Positions 49,260-58,941 of a stretch of DNA of 59,081 nt are shown piece after piece. The position numbers and the translations under genes were made by a program. The notes beneath the pieces were generated by a model. That model was not told the origin of the DNA. It did no database searches and saw only the letters and a list, made by a program, of their open reading frames with translations. Position 1 is the stretch's first letter. Each line of letters starts with the position of its first letter. This DNA comes from Nitrosomonas sp. (GTDB lineage: Bacteria > Pseudomonadota > Gammaproteobacteria > Burkholderiales > Nitrosomonadaceae). The stretch lies in the NCBI GenBank assembly GCA_021604405.1, contig BQJA01000008.1:1-59081 (forward strand), given 5' to 3'.

Positions 49260-49703
49260 CTATTCGACATTGCCGCCAGCAGCAATTATTGCGGCCTTCG
49301 CACCATTTGTTACTAAAATATTTTTAGTAACAATTTTTTTATTGATTTGTCCAGACAAGTAAAGCTTTACGTGTTTTACTCGATTATTAATTATCCCATG
49401 TTTCTGAAGAACAGCTAAGTCAACATTTCCATCCTCGAGACTGTTTAAGACAGACAATCTAATTGTGGTTGTCTGATCTGAAGCCTGATTCTTCTTAAAA
49501 GACACAAAACCTCGTTTAGGTAAACGACGTTGCAATGGCATCTGGCCACCTTCAAAACCTGTTTTATGAAAACCACCTGCTCTCGACTTTTGTCCCTTAT
49601 GGCCGCGGCCAGCAGTTTTACCGAAACCTGTTCCAATACCTCTGCCTATACGGCGCCTAGGTTGTACTGCGCCCACAGCAGGTTTTAGCGAGTTAAGTTG
49701 CAT
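49260..49703 (-). CDS. rplO: 50S ribosomal protein L15
   Basis: A 147-residue protein with the Gly-rich N-terminal RRRIGRGIGTGFGKTAGRGHKG and FEGGQMPLQRRLPKRGF. ATG at 49703 is chosen over an in-frame TTG at 49709; it overlaps the rpmD stop by 11 bases, so the two are translationally coupled. L15 stabilises the central part of the large subunit. Confidence 0.97.
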   Translation of the reverse strand: MQLNSLKPAVGAVQPRRRIGRGIGTGFGKTAGRGHKGQKSRAGGFHKTGFEGGQMPLQRRLPKRGFVSFKKNQASDQTTTIRLSVLNSLEDGNVDLAVLQKHGIINNRVKHVKLYLSGQINKKIVTKNILVTNGAKAAIIAAGGNVE

Positions 49704-49899
49704 CAACAACCTCGTATTTAATTAAATAATTGACCTTCTGTAACATTCCCAGTATTTCAGGACTATACTCTAAATCGGAATAACTATTTATTTTCCGTAA
49801 TCCTAACCCTTTAACGGTCGAACGATGCGACTGCTTGGTACCAATTAAGCTTTTAATTAAAGTAACTTTAATCCGCTTGCTTTTATTTGAAGCGTTCAT
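49693..49899 (-). CDS. rpmD: 50S ribosomal protein L30
   Basis: A 68-residue protein, slightly longer than the usual 59-61 because of its N-terminus and the VVDAT tail. The core [20 protein letters not shown] and [22 protein letters not shown] match L30. Its ATG overlaps the rpsE stop in ATGA, so translation is coupled. Confidence 0.95.
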   Translation of the reverse strand: MNASNKSKRIKVTLIKSLIGTKQSHRSTVKGLGLRKINSYSDLEYSPEILGMLQKVNYLIKYEVVDAT

Positions 49900-50435
49900 T
49901 TGCTCACATCCACAATTTCATCGACACTTTTTCCACGTTTTGCGGCAATTTCTGCTGGCGTATTCATTGCGTTCAAACCCTGTAGTGTTGCCCGAACAAC
50001 ATTATAAGGATTTGATGATCCAATACACTTCGCTAGTATATTGTGGATACCCATCACTTCGAAAATCGCTCTCATTGGACCACCCGCAATTATCCCGGTA
50101 CCTTCAGAAGCCGGCTGCATATAGACCTTAGCTGCTCCGTGTCTGCCGATAACAGGGTGATAAAGCGTTCCATTTTTTAAACTGACTTTTATCATTTTTT
50201 TTCGTGCCTCATCCATTGCTTTCTGCACAGCGATTGGCACTTCACGGGATTTTCCTTTTCCCATTCCTATACCACCATCGCCATCACCAACAACCGTCAG
50301 TGCTGCAAAACCGAGAACACGACCGCCTTTAACTACTTTGGTAACTCTGTTAATAGTTACCATTTTCTCTCTCAAACCATCAGCATTATCATCGGTTTGA
50401 CCCGTTTTTCCAGGTGATTTTCCAATTTTACTCAT
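49896..50435 (-). CDS. rpsE: 30S ribosomal protein S5
   Basis: A 179-residue protein with the S5 RNA-binding domain starting [27 protein letters not shown] and the C-terminal domain [36 protein letters not shown]5 is involved in decoding fidelity. It precedes rpmD with a 4-base overlap. Confidence 0.98.
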   Translation of the reverse strand: MSKIGKSPGKTGQTDDNADGLREKMVTINRVTKVVKGGRVLGFAALTVVGDGDGGIGMGKGKSREVPIAVQKAMDEARKKMIKVSLKNGTLYHPVIGRHGAAKVYMQPASEGTGIIAGGPMRAIFEVMGIHNILAKCIGSSNPYNVVRATLQGLNAMNTPAEIAAKRGKSVDEIVDVSK

Positions 50436-50448
50436 TTAGCAACCTAAT

Positions 50449-50805
50449 TTAAAATGCCAAGCCATTTTCTCGTGCCGCATCAGCCAACGCTTTTATACGG
50501 CCATGATATTTATAACCTGATCGGTCAAATGATACAGCTTCAATACCACAAGATTTAGCCTTTTCAGCAATGCTTTTGCCAATTACTGAAGCTGCTTCAA
50601 CATTACCCCCTTTTGATAACGTCTTCCGAATTTCCGGCTCAAGCGTCGACGAACTGGTTAACACTTTGTTACCATTTGTGTCGATTATTTGTGCATAAAT
50701 ATGTAAATTCGAACGATATACAGAAAGGCGTATTACCTTTTTTGCAGATAAAATTGCGCGTGTTTTCTTAGCACGACGATGTCTTTTTTGAATTATGTTT
50801 TGCAT
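50449..50805 (-). CDS. rplR: 50S ribosomal protein L18
   Basis: A 118-residue 5S rRNA-binding protein with [20 protein letters not shown] and the end [26 protein letters not shown], nearly identical to other L18 proteins. The gap to rpsE is 13 bases. Confidence 0.98.
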   Translation of the reverse strand: MQNIIQKRHRRAKKTRAILSAKKVIRLSVYRSNLHIYAQIIDTNGNKVLTSSSTLEPEIRKTLSKGGNVEAASVIGKSIAEKAKSCGIEAVSFDRSGYKYHGRIKALADAARENGLAF

Positions 50806-50823
50806 AACTTAAACAGTGATTAT

Positions 50824-51357
50824 TTATTTTTTCTTAGCTTCTTTTAAAATGACAACTTCATCTGAATAACGTACACCTTTCCCTTTGTAATGTTCAGGCT
50901 TGCGATACGCACGTACTTCAGCTGCTACTTGCCCGACCTTTTGCTTGTCTATCCCCTTGATTAAAATCTCGGTTGCACTCGGTGTTTCGATTTTAATATC
51001 TTGCGGAATCTCGTGTACAATTGAATGAGAATAACCTAAATTAAGTTTTAAGCTCTTACCATCCATTTGCGCTCGATAGCCAACACCAACTAGGGTAAGT
51101 TTTTTATCAAATCCCTTGGCAACACCTTGTACCATATTTGCCAACAGAGATCGCATGGTGCCAGACATTGCCTTAGCTTGTTTCGAATCACCAATAGCAA
51201 GGACTTGAAGTAAATTTTCCGTACGATCAATTTTTATATCTGAGTTAATTTTTTGCTCTAACTCACCTAATGGTCCTTTAACCGTGACCATCGTTTCAGT
51301 TAAACTTACTTCGACTTTTTCTGGTATTTCAACTGGATACTTGCTTATACGTGACAT
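50824..51357 (-). CDS. rplF: 50S ribosomal protein L6
   Basis: A 177-residue protein of two similar domains, starting SRISKYPVEIPEKVEV, with GVGYRAQMDGKSLKLNLGYSH and the C-terminal KPEHYKGKGVRYSDE. The ATG at 51357, 8 bases after the rpsH stop, is preferred to an upstream in-frame start inside rpsH because it gives the family N-terminus. Confidence 0.97.
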   Translation of the reverse strand: MSRISKYPVEIPEKVEVSLTETMVTVKGPLGELEQKINSDIKIDRTENLLQVLAIGDSKQAKAMSGTMRSLLANMVQGVAKGFDKKLTLVGVGYRAQMDGKSLKLNLGYSHSIVHEIPQDIKIETPSATEILIKGIDKQKVGQVAAEVRAYRKPEHYKGKGVRYSDEVVILKEAKKK

Positions 51358-51365
51358 TTCATTCT

Positions 51366-51761
51366 CTATGTTACGACGCAAAGAACTTCACCACCAACGC
51401 CTGCTTGTCTTGCGTCCCGGTCAGTCATTACACCTTTAGATGTTGATATTATGGCTACACCAAGTCCATCCAAAACGTTCGGTAAATTTTTAGTAGACTT
51501 ATATAATCTTAAGCCTGGCTTGCTAACACGCTTTATTTTTTCTATAACCGGGTAACCAGCATAATATTTCAGACTTATTTCGATAATTTTTTTATTGCCG
51601 GTCTGATGAATAGCATAATCATTTATATAACCTTCGTCTTTCAAAACTTTCGCGATTGATTTAATTAGATTAGATGAAGGCATTTGAACTACTGCTTTTT
51701 CGGCTAATTGAGCATTGCGTATGCGTGTCAGCATATCAGCAATTGGATCACTCATACTCAT
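51366..51761 (-). CDS. rpsH: 30S ribosomal protein S8
   Basis: A 131-residue protein with [19 protein letters not shown] at the start and the C-terminal [24 protein letters not shown] motif. In E. coli S8 is the translational repressor of the spc operon. Two ATGs (51761 and 51755) are possible; AGGT lies 8 bases before the first. Confidence 0.97.
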   Translation of the reverse strand: MSMSDPIADMLTRIRNAQLAEKAVVQMPSSNLIKSIAKVLKDEGYINDYAIHQTGNKKIIEISLKYYAGYPVIEKIKRVSKPGLRLYKSTKNLPNVLDGLGVAIISTSKGVMTDRDARQAGVGGEVLCVVT

Positions 51762-51798
51762 CGTATATACCTGTAAATTTTAAAGTGAGAAGCCTGTA

Positions 51799-52104
51799 TT
51801 ACCAACTGGCCTTTGTTATTCCGGGAATATTTCCACTCATGGCAAATTCTCTTAGCTTGATCCGTCCCAAACCAAATTTACTATAAACACCGCGTGGTCG
51901 ACCAGTCAGTGAACATCTATTGGTTAGGCGAACCGGACTTGAATCTCTTGGTAACAATTGAAGTTGGGTACGTGCATTTGCGCGTTCTTCATCTGATGCA
52001 TTTGCATCATTAATTACACTAAAAATTTGTGCACGTTTTTCAGCAAATTTCTTAACTACTGCCCTTCGCTTAATTTCACGTTTAATAACTGCTTTTCTAG
52101 CCAT
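51799..52104 (-). CDS. rpsN: 30S ribosomal protein S14 (zinc-free type)
   Basis: A 101-residue S14 of the long C- form: the zinc Cys pairs are absent ([20 protein letters not shown] holds a single Cys). It ends [15 protein letters not shown] as usual. It follows rplE after 6 bases. Confidence 0.97.
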   Translation of the reverse strand: MARKAVIKREIKRRAVVKKFAEKRAQIFSVINDANASDEERANARTQLQLLPRDSSPVRLTNRCSLTGRPRGVYSKFGLGRIKLREFAMSGNIPGITKASW

Positions 52105-52110
52105 TGTACC

Positions 52111-52650
52111 CTAATTTTTGAATGGAAATTTAAATGCTGACAAAAGTGCCTTTGCTTCTTTGTCGGTTTTAGCCGTTGTAACCATGGTAATATTCATGCC
52201 ACGTAAAGCGTCAATCTTGTCATATTCAATCTCGGGAAAAATAATCTGCTCCTTAATCCCCATATTAAAGTTACCAAGACCGTCAAATGATTTTCCAGAG
52301 ATGCCACGGAAATCCCGGACACGAGGAATTGCCACTGATATAAGTCGATCAAGAAATTCATACATACGAGCACGGCGAATGGTTACCTTACAGCCGATTG
52401 GATATCCTTCTCTCACTTTGAATGCCGCGATCGATTTGCGCGCTTTAGTGACGACGGGTTTTTGACCACTTATTTTTTCTAAATCAGCTAATGCATTATC
52501 AAGAACTTTTTTATCAGCAGTTGCTTCACCCAAGCCAATATTGATTATAATTTTACTGATCTGAGGAACCTCCATTATCGAGCTGTAGTTAAATTCATCC
52601 TTCAGCTTTTTAACGACAGTTTCTCGATAATATTCTTGCAAACGAGCCAT
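52111..52650 (-). CDS. rplE: 50S ribosomal protein L5
   Basis: A 179-residue 5S rRNA-binding protein: [40 protein letters not shown] and [20 protein letters not shown] are the standard blocks. It lies between rplX and rpsN. Confidence 0.98.
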   Translation of the reverse strand: MARLQEYYRETVVKKLKDEFNYSSIMEVPQISKIIINIGLGEATADKKVLDNALADLEKISGQKPVVTKARKSIAAFKVREGYPIGCKVTIRRARMYEFLDRLISVAIPRVRDFRGISGKSFDGLGNFNMGIKEQIIFPEIEYDKIDALRGMNITMVTTAKTDKEAKALLSAFKFPFKN

Positions 52651-52663
52651 GAATCAATCCTTT

Positions 52664-52978
52664 CTAATTATCAACTAATTCGCCACTAGACCTAAATATT
52701 CTCTTTTTCTGATTGTTATCAACTTTAAACCCGATTTTATCCGCTTTCTTGGTTGAAAAGTTAAATATGGCAATATTCGATATATCAATTGGTTTAGCAA
52801 TTTCAACTATTCCGCCTGATGCGCCAGTTGAAGGATTTGGTTTTTGATGCTTTTTTACAATATTAACACCTTGAATCAACACCTTGTTTGATCCGATTAC
52901 ACTTGTAACGGATGCGCGTTTACCCTTATCCTTGCCAGCGATAACAATAATATCATCACCTTTTCTTATCTTTTTCAT
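52664..52978 (-). CDS. rplX: 50S ribosomal protein L24
   Basis: A 104-residue protein with the KOW motif KGDDIIVIAGKDKGKRASVTSV near the N-terminus. L24 starts assembly of the large subunit. The gap to rplN is 18 bases. Confidence 0.98.
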   Translation of the reverse strand: MKKIRKGDDIIVIAGKDKGKRASVTSVIGSNKVLIQGVNIVKKHQKPNPSTGASGGIVEIAKPIDISNIAIFNFSTKKADKIGFKVDNNQKKRIFRSSGELVDN

Positions 52979-52996
52979 TTCAATTCCTTGTCCAAC

Positions 52997-53365
52997 TTAT
53001 AATACTTCAGGTGCAAGTGAAACAATTTTCATAAAACGTGCACTCCTGAGCTCACGAGTCACTGGACCAAAAATTCTTGTACCAATCGGCTCTAATTTAT
53101 TATTTAGAATAACTGCCGCATTATCGTCAAATTTAATTAAAGATCCGTCTGAACGCCGGACACCTTTTGCAGTCCGCACAACAACAGCATTATAAACCTC
53201 GCCTTTTTTAACACGTCCGCGAGGTGCTGCGTCCTTTACACTAACCTTGATAATATCCCCAATAGCCGCATAGCGTCTCTTAGACCCGCCCAGCACTTTA
53301 ATACATTGCAAAGATCTAGCACCTGTATTGTCAGCAACTTTAAGAATGGATTGCATTTGAATCAT
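52997..53365 (-). CDS. rplN: 50S ribosomal protein L14
   Basis: A 122-residue protein beginning [20 protein letters not shown], with [22 protein letters not shown] and the C-terminal [18 protein letters not shown]. It opens the spc operon and is preceded by an unusual 213-base gap that holds a candidate promoter. Confidence 0.98.
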   Translation of the reverse strand: MIQMQSILKVADNTGARSLQCIKVLGGSKRRYAAIGDIIKVSVKDAAPRGRVKKGEVYNAVVVRTAKGVRRSDGSLIKFDDNAAVILNNKLEPIGTRIFGPVTRELRSARFMKIVSLAPEVL

Positions 53366-53500
53366 TTTTTAGCCTTTGTGATCTATCTCTACTTTTCTAT
53401 GGCCTTTAAATTACTACGCTTATTGGCTCTTCCTGGTAAATTATATATTTTTACAATCTAACCGGAAATTATAGTTTGTAGTGCATAAAAAAAACCGTCT

Positions 53501-53529
53501 ATACTACAACATCCGTTACATAATTGCAA
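53501..53529 (-). promoter_or_regulatory. Candidate spc-operon promoter upstream of rplN
   Basis: Read on the minus strand, TTGCAA (53529-53524) and TAGTAT (53506-53501) form a -35/-10 pair with an exact 17-base spacer, each matching consensus at 4 of 6 positions. A run of eight T residues (plus-strand A run at 53487-53494) begins about where transcription would start. The leader to the rplN ATG would be about 130 bases. E. coli also has an spc promoter at this boundary. Confidence 0.55.
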
Positions 53530-53578
53530 AACATAACCTTCTCAAATATTTATTTAATATATAAATAATTTAATTAAT

Positions 53579-53842
53579 TCAAATTATATTGCTTTTTGTA
53601 ATAAGTTTAATTGCACGCCAGGATTTCGTCTTTGATAACGGTCGGCATTCCTCTATCATGACGGTATCACCAAGCCCATATTCATTTCTTTCATCGTGGA
53701 CGTGATATTTTTTAGAGCGTGAAATAATCTTTCCATACAATGGATGTTTTACGCGGCGTTCTATCAAAACCGTAATCGTTTTTTCAGTTTTATTGCTGAC
53801 AACACGACCGGTCAGTTTCCGAGACAATTTATCATTAACCAT
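53579..53842 (-). CDS. rpsQ: 30S ribosomal protein S17
   Basis: An 87-residue OB-fold protein with [28 protein letters not shown] and the later [17 protein letters not shown]. It is the last gene of the S10 operon; the downstream gap begins here. Confidence 0.97.
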   Translation of the reverse strand: MVNDKLSRKLTGRVVSNKTEKTITVLIERRVKHPLYGKIISRSKKYHVHDERNEYGLGDTVMIEECRPLSKTKSWRAIKLITKSNII

Positions 53843-53850
53843 ATTTGATT

Positions 53851-54033
53851 TTATTTCTGACCCATAACTGTTCTTACTCGCGCAATATCCCTACGAATAA
53901 TGCGAAGCTGATTTGTATTCCCGAGTTGTTGCGTTGCGTGCTGCATTCGCAGTCCAAACTGTGCTCTCAACAGTCCCAACAATTCATTCTGCAACTCTGG
54001 GATCGACATATTTTTCAATTCACTGGCCTTCAT
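53851..54033 (-). CDS. rpmC: 50S ribosomal protein L29
   Basis: A 60-residue helical protein: [19 protein letters not shown] and [14 protein letters not shown] are typical. The ATG at 54033 is chosen because AGGTGG lies 5 bases upstream; a GTG at 54042 lies inside rplP. L29 sits by the exit tunnel and binds trigger factor and SRP. Confidence 0.96.
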   Translation of the reverse strand: MKASELKNMSIPELQNELLGLLRAQFGLRMQHATQQLGNTNQLRIIRRDIARVRTVMGQK

Positions 54034-54034
54034 T

Positions 54035-54451
54035 CTATCCACCTATTTGCCGGACCACAAATGTTGTCTGGATGGGTAATTTCGCAGCTGCCAGTCTAAA
54101 TGCCTGTCTGGCGAGTGCTTCATCCACACCGTCCATCTCGTAAAGTATTTTTCCGGGTTGTATTTCTGATACAAAATATTCGGGATTTCCCTTACCCTTA
54201 CCCATGCGAACTTCTGCAGGCTTATGTGAAATGGGTTTATCAGGAAATATTCTAATCCAGATTCTACCACCGCGTTTAATATGGCGCGTCATTGCTCGTC
54301 GTGCTGATTCTATTTGTCTCGAAGTTATTCGTCCACGGCCAACGGCCTTTAGACCATAATCACCAAAACTAACTTTTGCACCACGTGTAGCTATACCCGT
54401 ATTTCTGCCTTTCTGTTGTTTTCTATATCGTGTTCTAGCTGGTTGTAGCAT
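54035..54451 (-). CDS. rplP: 50S ribosomal protein L16
   Basis: A 138-residue protein beginning [18 protein letters not shown] with [25 protein letters not shown] following. It lies near the peptidyl transferase centre. The ATG at 54451 is fixed by a perfect AGGAGGT 4 bases upstream, which itself lies inside the end of rpsC. An in-frame GTG at 54457 is rejected because the ribosome-binding site would overlap it. Confidence 0.97.
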   Translation of the reverse strand: MLQPARTRYRKQQKGRNTGIATRGAKVSFGDYGLKAVGRGRITSRQIESARRAMTRHIKRGGRIWIRIFPDKPISHKPAEVRMGKGKGNPEYFVSEIQPGKILYEMDGVDEALARQAFRLAAAKLPIQTTFVVRQIGG

Positions 54452-55292
54452 CGTCACCTCCTACCGGATCGTTTTTTTTACCACTTGTATTTTCATCTGG
54501 CTGGCTGGTATTCAGTTTTACGTCAGGAACTGTATTATCCGATACATTTAACTTATTATCACTCGCTTTATTAAAAGCTGGGGTTCTTGTTTTTTTACCA
54601 GGCTTTTTCTTTTCAGCGTCGACACCAATACCTGACGTAACTGAAGACGCTGCCGGCTCACCCTTGCCCAGCAATTCACCTTTGAAAATCCAAACCTTAA
54701 TACCGATTACACCATATGTTGTCTTAGCTTCAGATGTTCCATATTGCAGATCTGCTCGAAGCGTGTGTAACGGTACTCTTCCCTCTCTGTACCATTCCGA
54801 ACGGGCAATTTCTATGCCATTCAGCCTTCCGGAACTCATAATTTTAATCCCCTGAGCACCTAAACGCATCGCATTTTGAATGGCGCGTTTCATTGCTCGG
54901 CGAAACATTATTCTTTTGACAAGTTGCTGAGCTATATTATCTGCTATTAACTGTGCATCAATCTCAGGTTTTCGAATTTCCTCAATATTGACGTGTACAG
55001 GGACACCAACACGTTTCTGTAATTCTGTGCGCAAAATATCGATATCTTCACCTTTCTTACCAATTACCACCCCTGGTCGCGAACTATAAATAGTAATACG
55101 GGCATTTTTTGATGGGCGTTCAATAACCACCTTCCCAACTGATGCATGTGATAATTTTTTGGCTAGATACTCTCGAACTTTTATGTCTTCACTTAGCATG
55201 CCAGGGAATGCTTTACTGTTGGCGTACCATTTTGAGGCCCAATTTTTTTGCACAGACAGACGGAAGCCTGTTGGATGTATTTTCTGTCCCAT
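54435..55292 (-). CDS. rpsC: 30S ribosomal protein S3 with long C-terminal extension
   Basis: A 285-residue S3, against about 209-233 in most bacteria. The KH domain ([20 protein letters not shown], about residues 75-94) and the S3 C-terminal domain up to [12 protein letters not shown] (about 197-208) are standard. Residues 210-285 are an extra Lys-, Asn-, Ser- and Asp-rich, low-complexity tail. Its last codons contain the ribosome-binding site of rplP (GGA GGT encodes Gly-Gly), and the end overlaps rplP by 17 bases. S3 forms part of the mRNA entry helicase; the tail would reach the solvent side. Confidence 0.97.
   Translation of the reverse strand: MGQKIHPTGFRLSVQKNWASKWYANSKAFPGMLSEDIKVREYLAKKLSHASVGKVVIERPSKNARITIYSSRPGVVIGKKGEDIDILRTELQKRVGVPVHVNIEEIRKPEIDAQLIADNIAQQLVKRIMFRRAMKRAIQNAMRLGAQGIKIMSSGRLNGIEIARSEWYREGRVPLHTLRADLQYGTSEAKTTYGVIGIKVWIFKGELLGKGEPAASSVTSGIGVDAEKKKPGKKTRTPAFNKASDNKLNVSDNTVPDVKLNTSQPDENTSGKKNDPVGGDDATTS
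54456..54462 (-). promoter_or_regulatory. rplP ribosome-binding site inside rpsC
   Basis: AGGAGGT read on the minus strand, 4 bases before the rplP ATG. It is the strongest Shine-Dalgarno in the cluster and is translated within rpsC, where GGA GGT gives Gly-Gly near the S3 C-terminus. Confidence 0.85.
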
Positions 55293-55319
55293 AGTATTCG
55301 TATCTTTTATTAAATATAA

Positions 55320-55655
55320 TTAATTGGTATCACTAACTGAAATTGATATGTGACAGGTTGGTTTTTCAATTCGATTACCTCGCCCTTTTGCCCTAGCACT
55401 GATCCTTTTCATTTTTAGTCCTCGATCGATTTGTATCGACGATACTTTAAGATCATCTATGTCAGCGCCATCATTATGCTCTGCATTTGCTATTGCAGAT
55501 TCCAATAATTTACGAATTATGAATGCCCCTTTCTTAGGACTAAAAGTTAAATAACTTAGAGCCCTGTCAACTGGCAATCCCCTAATGTGGTCTGCAATCA
55601 TCCGTCCTTTTTGCTCTGACAGCCTTGCACCGCGAAGAACCGCATATGTCTGCAT
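55320..55655 (-). CDS. rplV: 50S ribosomal protein L22
   Basis: A 111-residue protein with [20 protein letters not shown] and the tunnel hairpin region [23 protein letters not shown] (about residues 71-93). L22 lines the exit tunnel and contributes to macrolide response. It is separated from rpsC by 27 bases. Confidence 0.97.
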   Translation of the reverse strand: MQTYAVLRGARLSEQKGRMIADHIRGLPVDRALSYLTFSPKKGAFIIRKLLESAIANAEHNDGADIDDLKVSSIQIDRGLKMKRISARAKGRGNRIEKPTCHISISVSDTN

Positions 55656-55665
55656 CTAACTATTC

Positions 55666-55950
55666 CTATCTCTTCGAGCCAGCGGTTTTTTTATCACCAG
55701 CATGGCCTTTAAAAGTACGTGTATTGGAAAACTCACCCAACTTATGGCCCACCATATTTTCTGTAATATAGACAGGAACATGCTGCCGTCCATTATGCAC
55801 AGCTATAGTTAGCCCTATAAAATCAGGTAATACAGTTGAGCGTCTAGACCAGGTTTTTATCGGTCTTTTATCCTTATTGCTTTGCACTGCCTCAACTTTA
55901 GACAAGAGATGCAGATCAACAAATGGACCTTTCTTTATGGAGCGAGCCAT
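55666..55950 (-). CDS. rpsS: 30S ribosomal protein S19
   Basis: A 94-residue head protein: [20 protein letters not shown] and the C-terminal [17 protein letters not shown] are standard. It lies between rplB and rplV. Confidence 0.98.
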   Translation of the reverse strand: MARSIKKGPFVDLHLLSKVEAVQSNKDKRPIKTWSRRSTVLPDFIGLTIAVHNGRQHVPVYITENMVGHKLGEFSNTRTFKGHAGDKKTAGSKR

Positions 55951-55956
55951 TTTATC

Positions 55957-56790
55957 TTATCCTTTTTTTGAATATCTACGCCGTACAATCATAGTGTCAG
56001 TACGTTTGTTTGTCCTCGTTCGCTTTCCTTTTGCCGGTGTTCCCCAAGGACTCACAGGATGCCGGCCTCCGGATGTACGGCCTTCACCACCGCCATGCGG
56101 GTGATCGACCGGGTTCATCACAACACCGCGAACCGTTGGTCGTATACCTCGCCATCGCTGAGCCCCAGCTTTACCTATTGAACGAAGGTTATGCTCTTCG
56201 TTACCTACGTCACCAATAGTGGCTCGACAGTCAACATGAATTTTTCTAATTTCACCAGAACGTAATCTTAATTGCGTATAATCACCTTCTCTAGCTTGCA
56301 ACTGCGCCGACGTTCCCGCAGATCGAGCCAGTTGCGCACCTTTACCTGGTTTCATCTCAATACAATGTATCGTGCTCCCGACTGGAATATTACGCAATGG
56401 TAGAGCATTACCCGGTTTAATCGGCACACTGTTTCCACTTTGCAAACGCATACCGACAGTAACACCTTTAGGCGCGATTATATAGCGACGTTCGCCGTCA
56501 GCGTAACATAGCAATGCGATATTGGCACTTCGATTGGGATCATATTCCAGCTGTTCTACTTTTGCTTCAATGTTGTCCTTATCGCGACGAAAATCAACAA
56601 TACGATAGTGCTGCTTATGACCGCCGCCTCGATGCCTAATTGTAATCCGTCCACTATTATTGCGGCCTGATCCCCGTGATTTCTTTTCAACTAAACTGCT
56701 ATGAGGAGAACCTTGATGCAATTGCTTATTGACAATCTTGACGACTGCACGACGACCCGGAGACGTTGGCCTTACCTTTAAAAGTGCCAT
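55957..56790 (-). CDS. rplB: 50S ribosomal protein L2
   Basis: A 277-residue protein with [22 protein letters not shown] and the conserved C-terminal [19 protein letters not shown] carrying the His needed for peptidyl transferase activity. Its ATG overlaps the rplW stop in TAATG, so translation is coupled. Confidence 0.98.
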   Translation of the reverse strand: MALLKVRPTSPGRRAVVKIVNKQLHQGSPHSSLVEKKSRGSGRNNSGRITIRHRGGGHKQHYRIVDFRRDKDNIEAKVEQLEYDPNRSANIALLCYADGERRYIIAPKGVTVGMRLQSGNSVPIKPGNALPLRNIPVGSTIHCIEMKPGKGAQLARSAGTSAQLQAREGDYTQLRLRSGEIRKIHVDCRATIGDVGNEEHNLRSIGKAGAQRWRGIRPTVRGVVMNPVDHPHGGGEGRTSGGRHPVSPWGTPAKGKRTRTNKRTDTMIVRRRYSKKG

Positions 56791-57128
56791 TACTTCGATT
56801 CTCCCTTAGAAAATTCAGTAAAGTTCAGATCCTTACCATCTTTTATTCTTACAAACGCTTTTTTCCAGTTACTCCGCTTTCCCATGAAGCGACCAAACCG
56901 TTTCTGTTTACCTTTAACGTTGGCAACCTGCACATTATCTACTTCAATCTTTTGATCTTTCCATAGCAACTCAATCGCAGCCTTGATTTCGAGTTTAGTT
57001 GCGTCGGGTAACACACGAAAAATTACCTGATTGTATTTCTCTCCCAAATAGGTAGCTTTTTCTGAAACTTGTGGAGCCAGAATAACCTGCATTAACCTTT
57101 CCCGCTTATCATAGGATATATTGCTCAT
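56790..57128 (-). CDS. rplW: 50S ribosomal protein L23
   Basis: A 112-residue protein with [20 protein letters not shown] and [20 protein letters not shown]23 is the docking site of trigger factor and SRP. The ATG overlaps the rplD stop in ATGA; an internal Met at residue 13 is an alternative start closer to the usual length. Confidence 0.96.
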   Translation of the reverse strand: MSNISYDKRERLMQVILAPQVSEKATYLGEKYNQVIFRVLPDATKLEIKAAIELLWKDQKIEVDNVQVANVKGKQKRFGRFMGKRSNWKKAFVRIKDGKDLNFTEFSKGESK

Positions 57129-57745
57129 GACATTAATTCCTCGATTTTTTTTATACCATCAGCAGTAACGAGTATTTTCTCAAAACGCAGCAGATTGTAT
57201 GGATCAGCCTGGTTTACCTCAACAACCTTCAAGTGTGGGATATTACGAGCCGATAAATATAAATTATCATCAATTTTATCAGTAACTATCATCACTTCAT
57301 CAAGTCCTAAGTTTTTCATTTTTAAAGATAATTCTTTAGTCTTAGGTTGCTCGACAGTTAAAGTATCTATTATTAGCAGGCGGTTATCTCTTAGTAACTG
57401 GGAAAAAATAACACTCATTCCAGCACGGTACGCCTTTCGATTGACTTTATGACTAAAGTTTTCATCAGGACTATTCGGGAAAATTTGACCACCACCACGC
57501 CATATTGGACTTGCTGCTGAGCCAGCGCGAGCACGACCTGTACCTTTTTGTCTCCAGGGTTTATGATTAGACTTAGAAACGTCTGAACGTCCTTTTTGCG
57601 CTCTATTTGCACTCCGTGCATTCGCTAAATACGCTGTAACCAACTGGTGGACCAACGGTTCGTTATACTTACGATCGAATATCGCATCAGAAACCGTAAT
57701 ACTACCCTCCGACTGTTCCTTCTCACTCACAAACTTTAATTCCAT
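57125..57745 (-). CDS. rplD: 50S ribosomal protein L4
   Basis: A 206-residue protein with the extended loop [19 protein letters not shown] (about residues 60-78). In E. coli L4 represses its own S10 operon by binding an mRNA leader. ATG at 57745 overlaps the rplC stop by one base (TGATG); a GTG just upstream is rejected. Confidence 0.97.
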   Translation of the reverse strand: MELKFVSEKEQSEGSITVSDAIFDRKYNEPLVHQLVTAYLANARSANRAQKGRSDVSKSNHKPWRQKGTGRARAGSAASPIWRGGGQIFPNSPDENFSHKVNRKAYRAGMSVIFSQLLRDNRLLIIDTLTVEQPKTKELSLKMKNLGLDEVMIVTDKIDDNLYLSARNIPHLKVVEVNQADPYNLLRFEKILVTADGIKKIEELMS

Positions 57746-58434
57746 CACGCACCCGCCTTCTTACTATTTTCACCAGCCACCGAATCATATGCGTTGGATT
57801 TCTTCACACTAGGTCGAATCAAAACATCGCCGCCTTTCGATCCCGGGATCGAGCCTTTCACCAGCAAAAGATTTCGTATCTCATCAATTTTCAGTATTTC
57901 AAGATTCTGAGTCGTACAACGCACACCACCCATACGTCCTGACATCCGCTTACCAGGAAAAACCCGTCCCGGATCCTGACACATGCCAATTGATCCAGGA
58001 AGATTGTGCGCTTTAGAATTACCGTGACTCGCTCTATTCGATGAAAAATTATGTCTTTTTATAGCACCTGCATAACCCTTCCCGATCGAAACGCCAGTCA
58101 CATCAATTTTCTGCCCGATACTGAACAGTTCTGCCCCTAACTTTGTACCACTAGATAAATCACCAAGCTCATCACCGGTAACACGAAACTCTTTTAGTAA
58201 ACGTCCCGCTTCAACACCTGCTTTACTATAATGCCCAGCTGCAGGCTTGTTAATTCTGCTGGCGCGCCGTTTACCACATGATAGCTGTATCGCCACATAG
58301 CCATCTGTTTCTAACCGCTTAATTTGCGATATATAATTATCCGATACATCCAATACCGTAACAGGGTGGCTTTCACCGGTGTCTCCGAATATTCGGGTCA
58401 TGCCGATCTTTCGACCAATTAATCCTAAACTCAT
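57745..58434 (-). CDS. rplC: 50S ribosomal protein L3
   Basis: A 229-residue protein: [20 protein letters not shown] at the start, [28 protein letters not shown] (with the Gln that is methylated in E. coli) and the C-terminal [19 protein letters not shown]. It follows rpsJ after 116 bases, a longer gap than usual with a small hairpin in it. Confidence 0.97.
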   Translation of the reverse strand: MSLGLIGRKIGMTRIFGDTGESHPVTVLDVSDNYISQIKRLETDGYVAIQLSCGKRRASRINKPAAGHYSKAGVEAGRLLKEFRVTGDELGDLSSGTKLGAELFSIGQKIDVTGVSIGKGYAGAIKRHNFSSNRASHGNSKAHNLPGSIGMCQDPGRVFPGKRMSGRMGGVRCTTQNLEILKIDEIRNLLLVKGSIPGSKGGDVLIRPSVKKSNAYDSVAGENSKKAGA

Positions 58435-58456
58435 TATTTACCCTTAATTAACAAGG

Positions 58457-58478
58457 TGTCGATAAAAAATGATCGACA
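58457..58478 (-). promoter_or_regulatory. Hairpin in the rpsJ-rplC spacer
   Basis: TGTCGAT (58457-58463) and ATCGACA (58472-58478) form a perfect 7-bp stem with an 8-base loop, about 22 bases before the rplC start. It could affect rplC translation or mRNA processing. The stem is seen; the role is inferred. Confidence 0.4.
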
Positions 58479-58550
58479 TATAACGTAATTTGACAGTTAA
58501 TTTTATTTACTCAGTTCATTATGCCAATTGGCTTGAACAAAGATCTTAAC

Positions 58551-58859
58551 CTACAATTTTATTTCTACATCCACACCCGCTGGCAGATCCAACTTCATCA
58601 GCGCATCAACAGTTTTGTCTGTGGGATCCATAATATCCATCAACCGTAAATGTGTGCGAATTTCGAACTGATCGCGCGATGTCTTATTGACATGCGGCGA
58701 CCGTAAAACATCAAATCGCTCGATCCTTGTTGGTAGTGGAACGGGGCCTTTCACAACAGCTCCTGTCCGTTTGGCGGTATCAACTATCTCAATCGCCGAT
58801 TTGTCTATCAATCGGTAATCGAATGCCTTAAGACGGATTCGGATTTTCTGGCTTTGCAT
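58551..58859 (-). CDS. rpsJ: 30S ribosomal protein S10
   Basis: A 102-residue protein: [53 protein letters not shown] and the C-terminal [15 protein letters not shown] are standard. S10 also serves as NusE in antitermination. It opens the S10 operon after tuf. AAGGTT lies upstream of the ATG. Confidence 0.98.
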   Translation of the reverse strand: MQSQKIRIRLKAFDYRLIDKSAIEIVDTAKRTGAVVKGPVPLPTRIERFDVLRSPHVNKTSRDQFEIRTHLRLMDIMDPTDKTVDALMKLDLPAGVDVEIKL

Positions 58860-58882
58860 ATTTATTTAACCTTAAAACTTCG

Positions 58883-58927
58883 GATATGAGGATTTAGCGC
58901 ATTGGAAATAAATTTCCAACTCATATC
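58883..58927 (-). promoter_or_regulatory. Nested hairpin leader between tuf and rpsJ
   Basis: In transcript order, GATATGAG (58927-58920) pairs with CTCATATC (58890-58883) as a perfect 8-bp outer stem. It encloses TTGGAAAT / ATTTCCAA (58919-58912 with 58909-58902), an 8-bp inner stem with a 2-base turn, stacked directly on the outer stem, and an 11-base single strand. The structure ends about 23 bases before the rpsJ ATG. It may be a regulatory leader or a processing site between tuf and the S10 operon. Confidence 0.6.
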
Positions 58928-58941
58928 TTTAACCTCATTTA

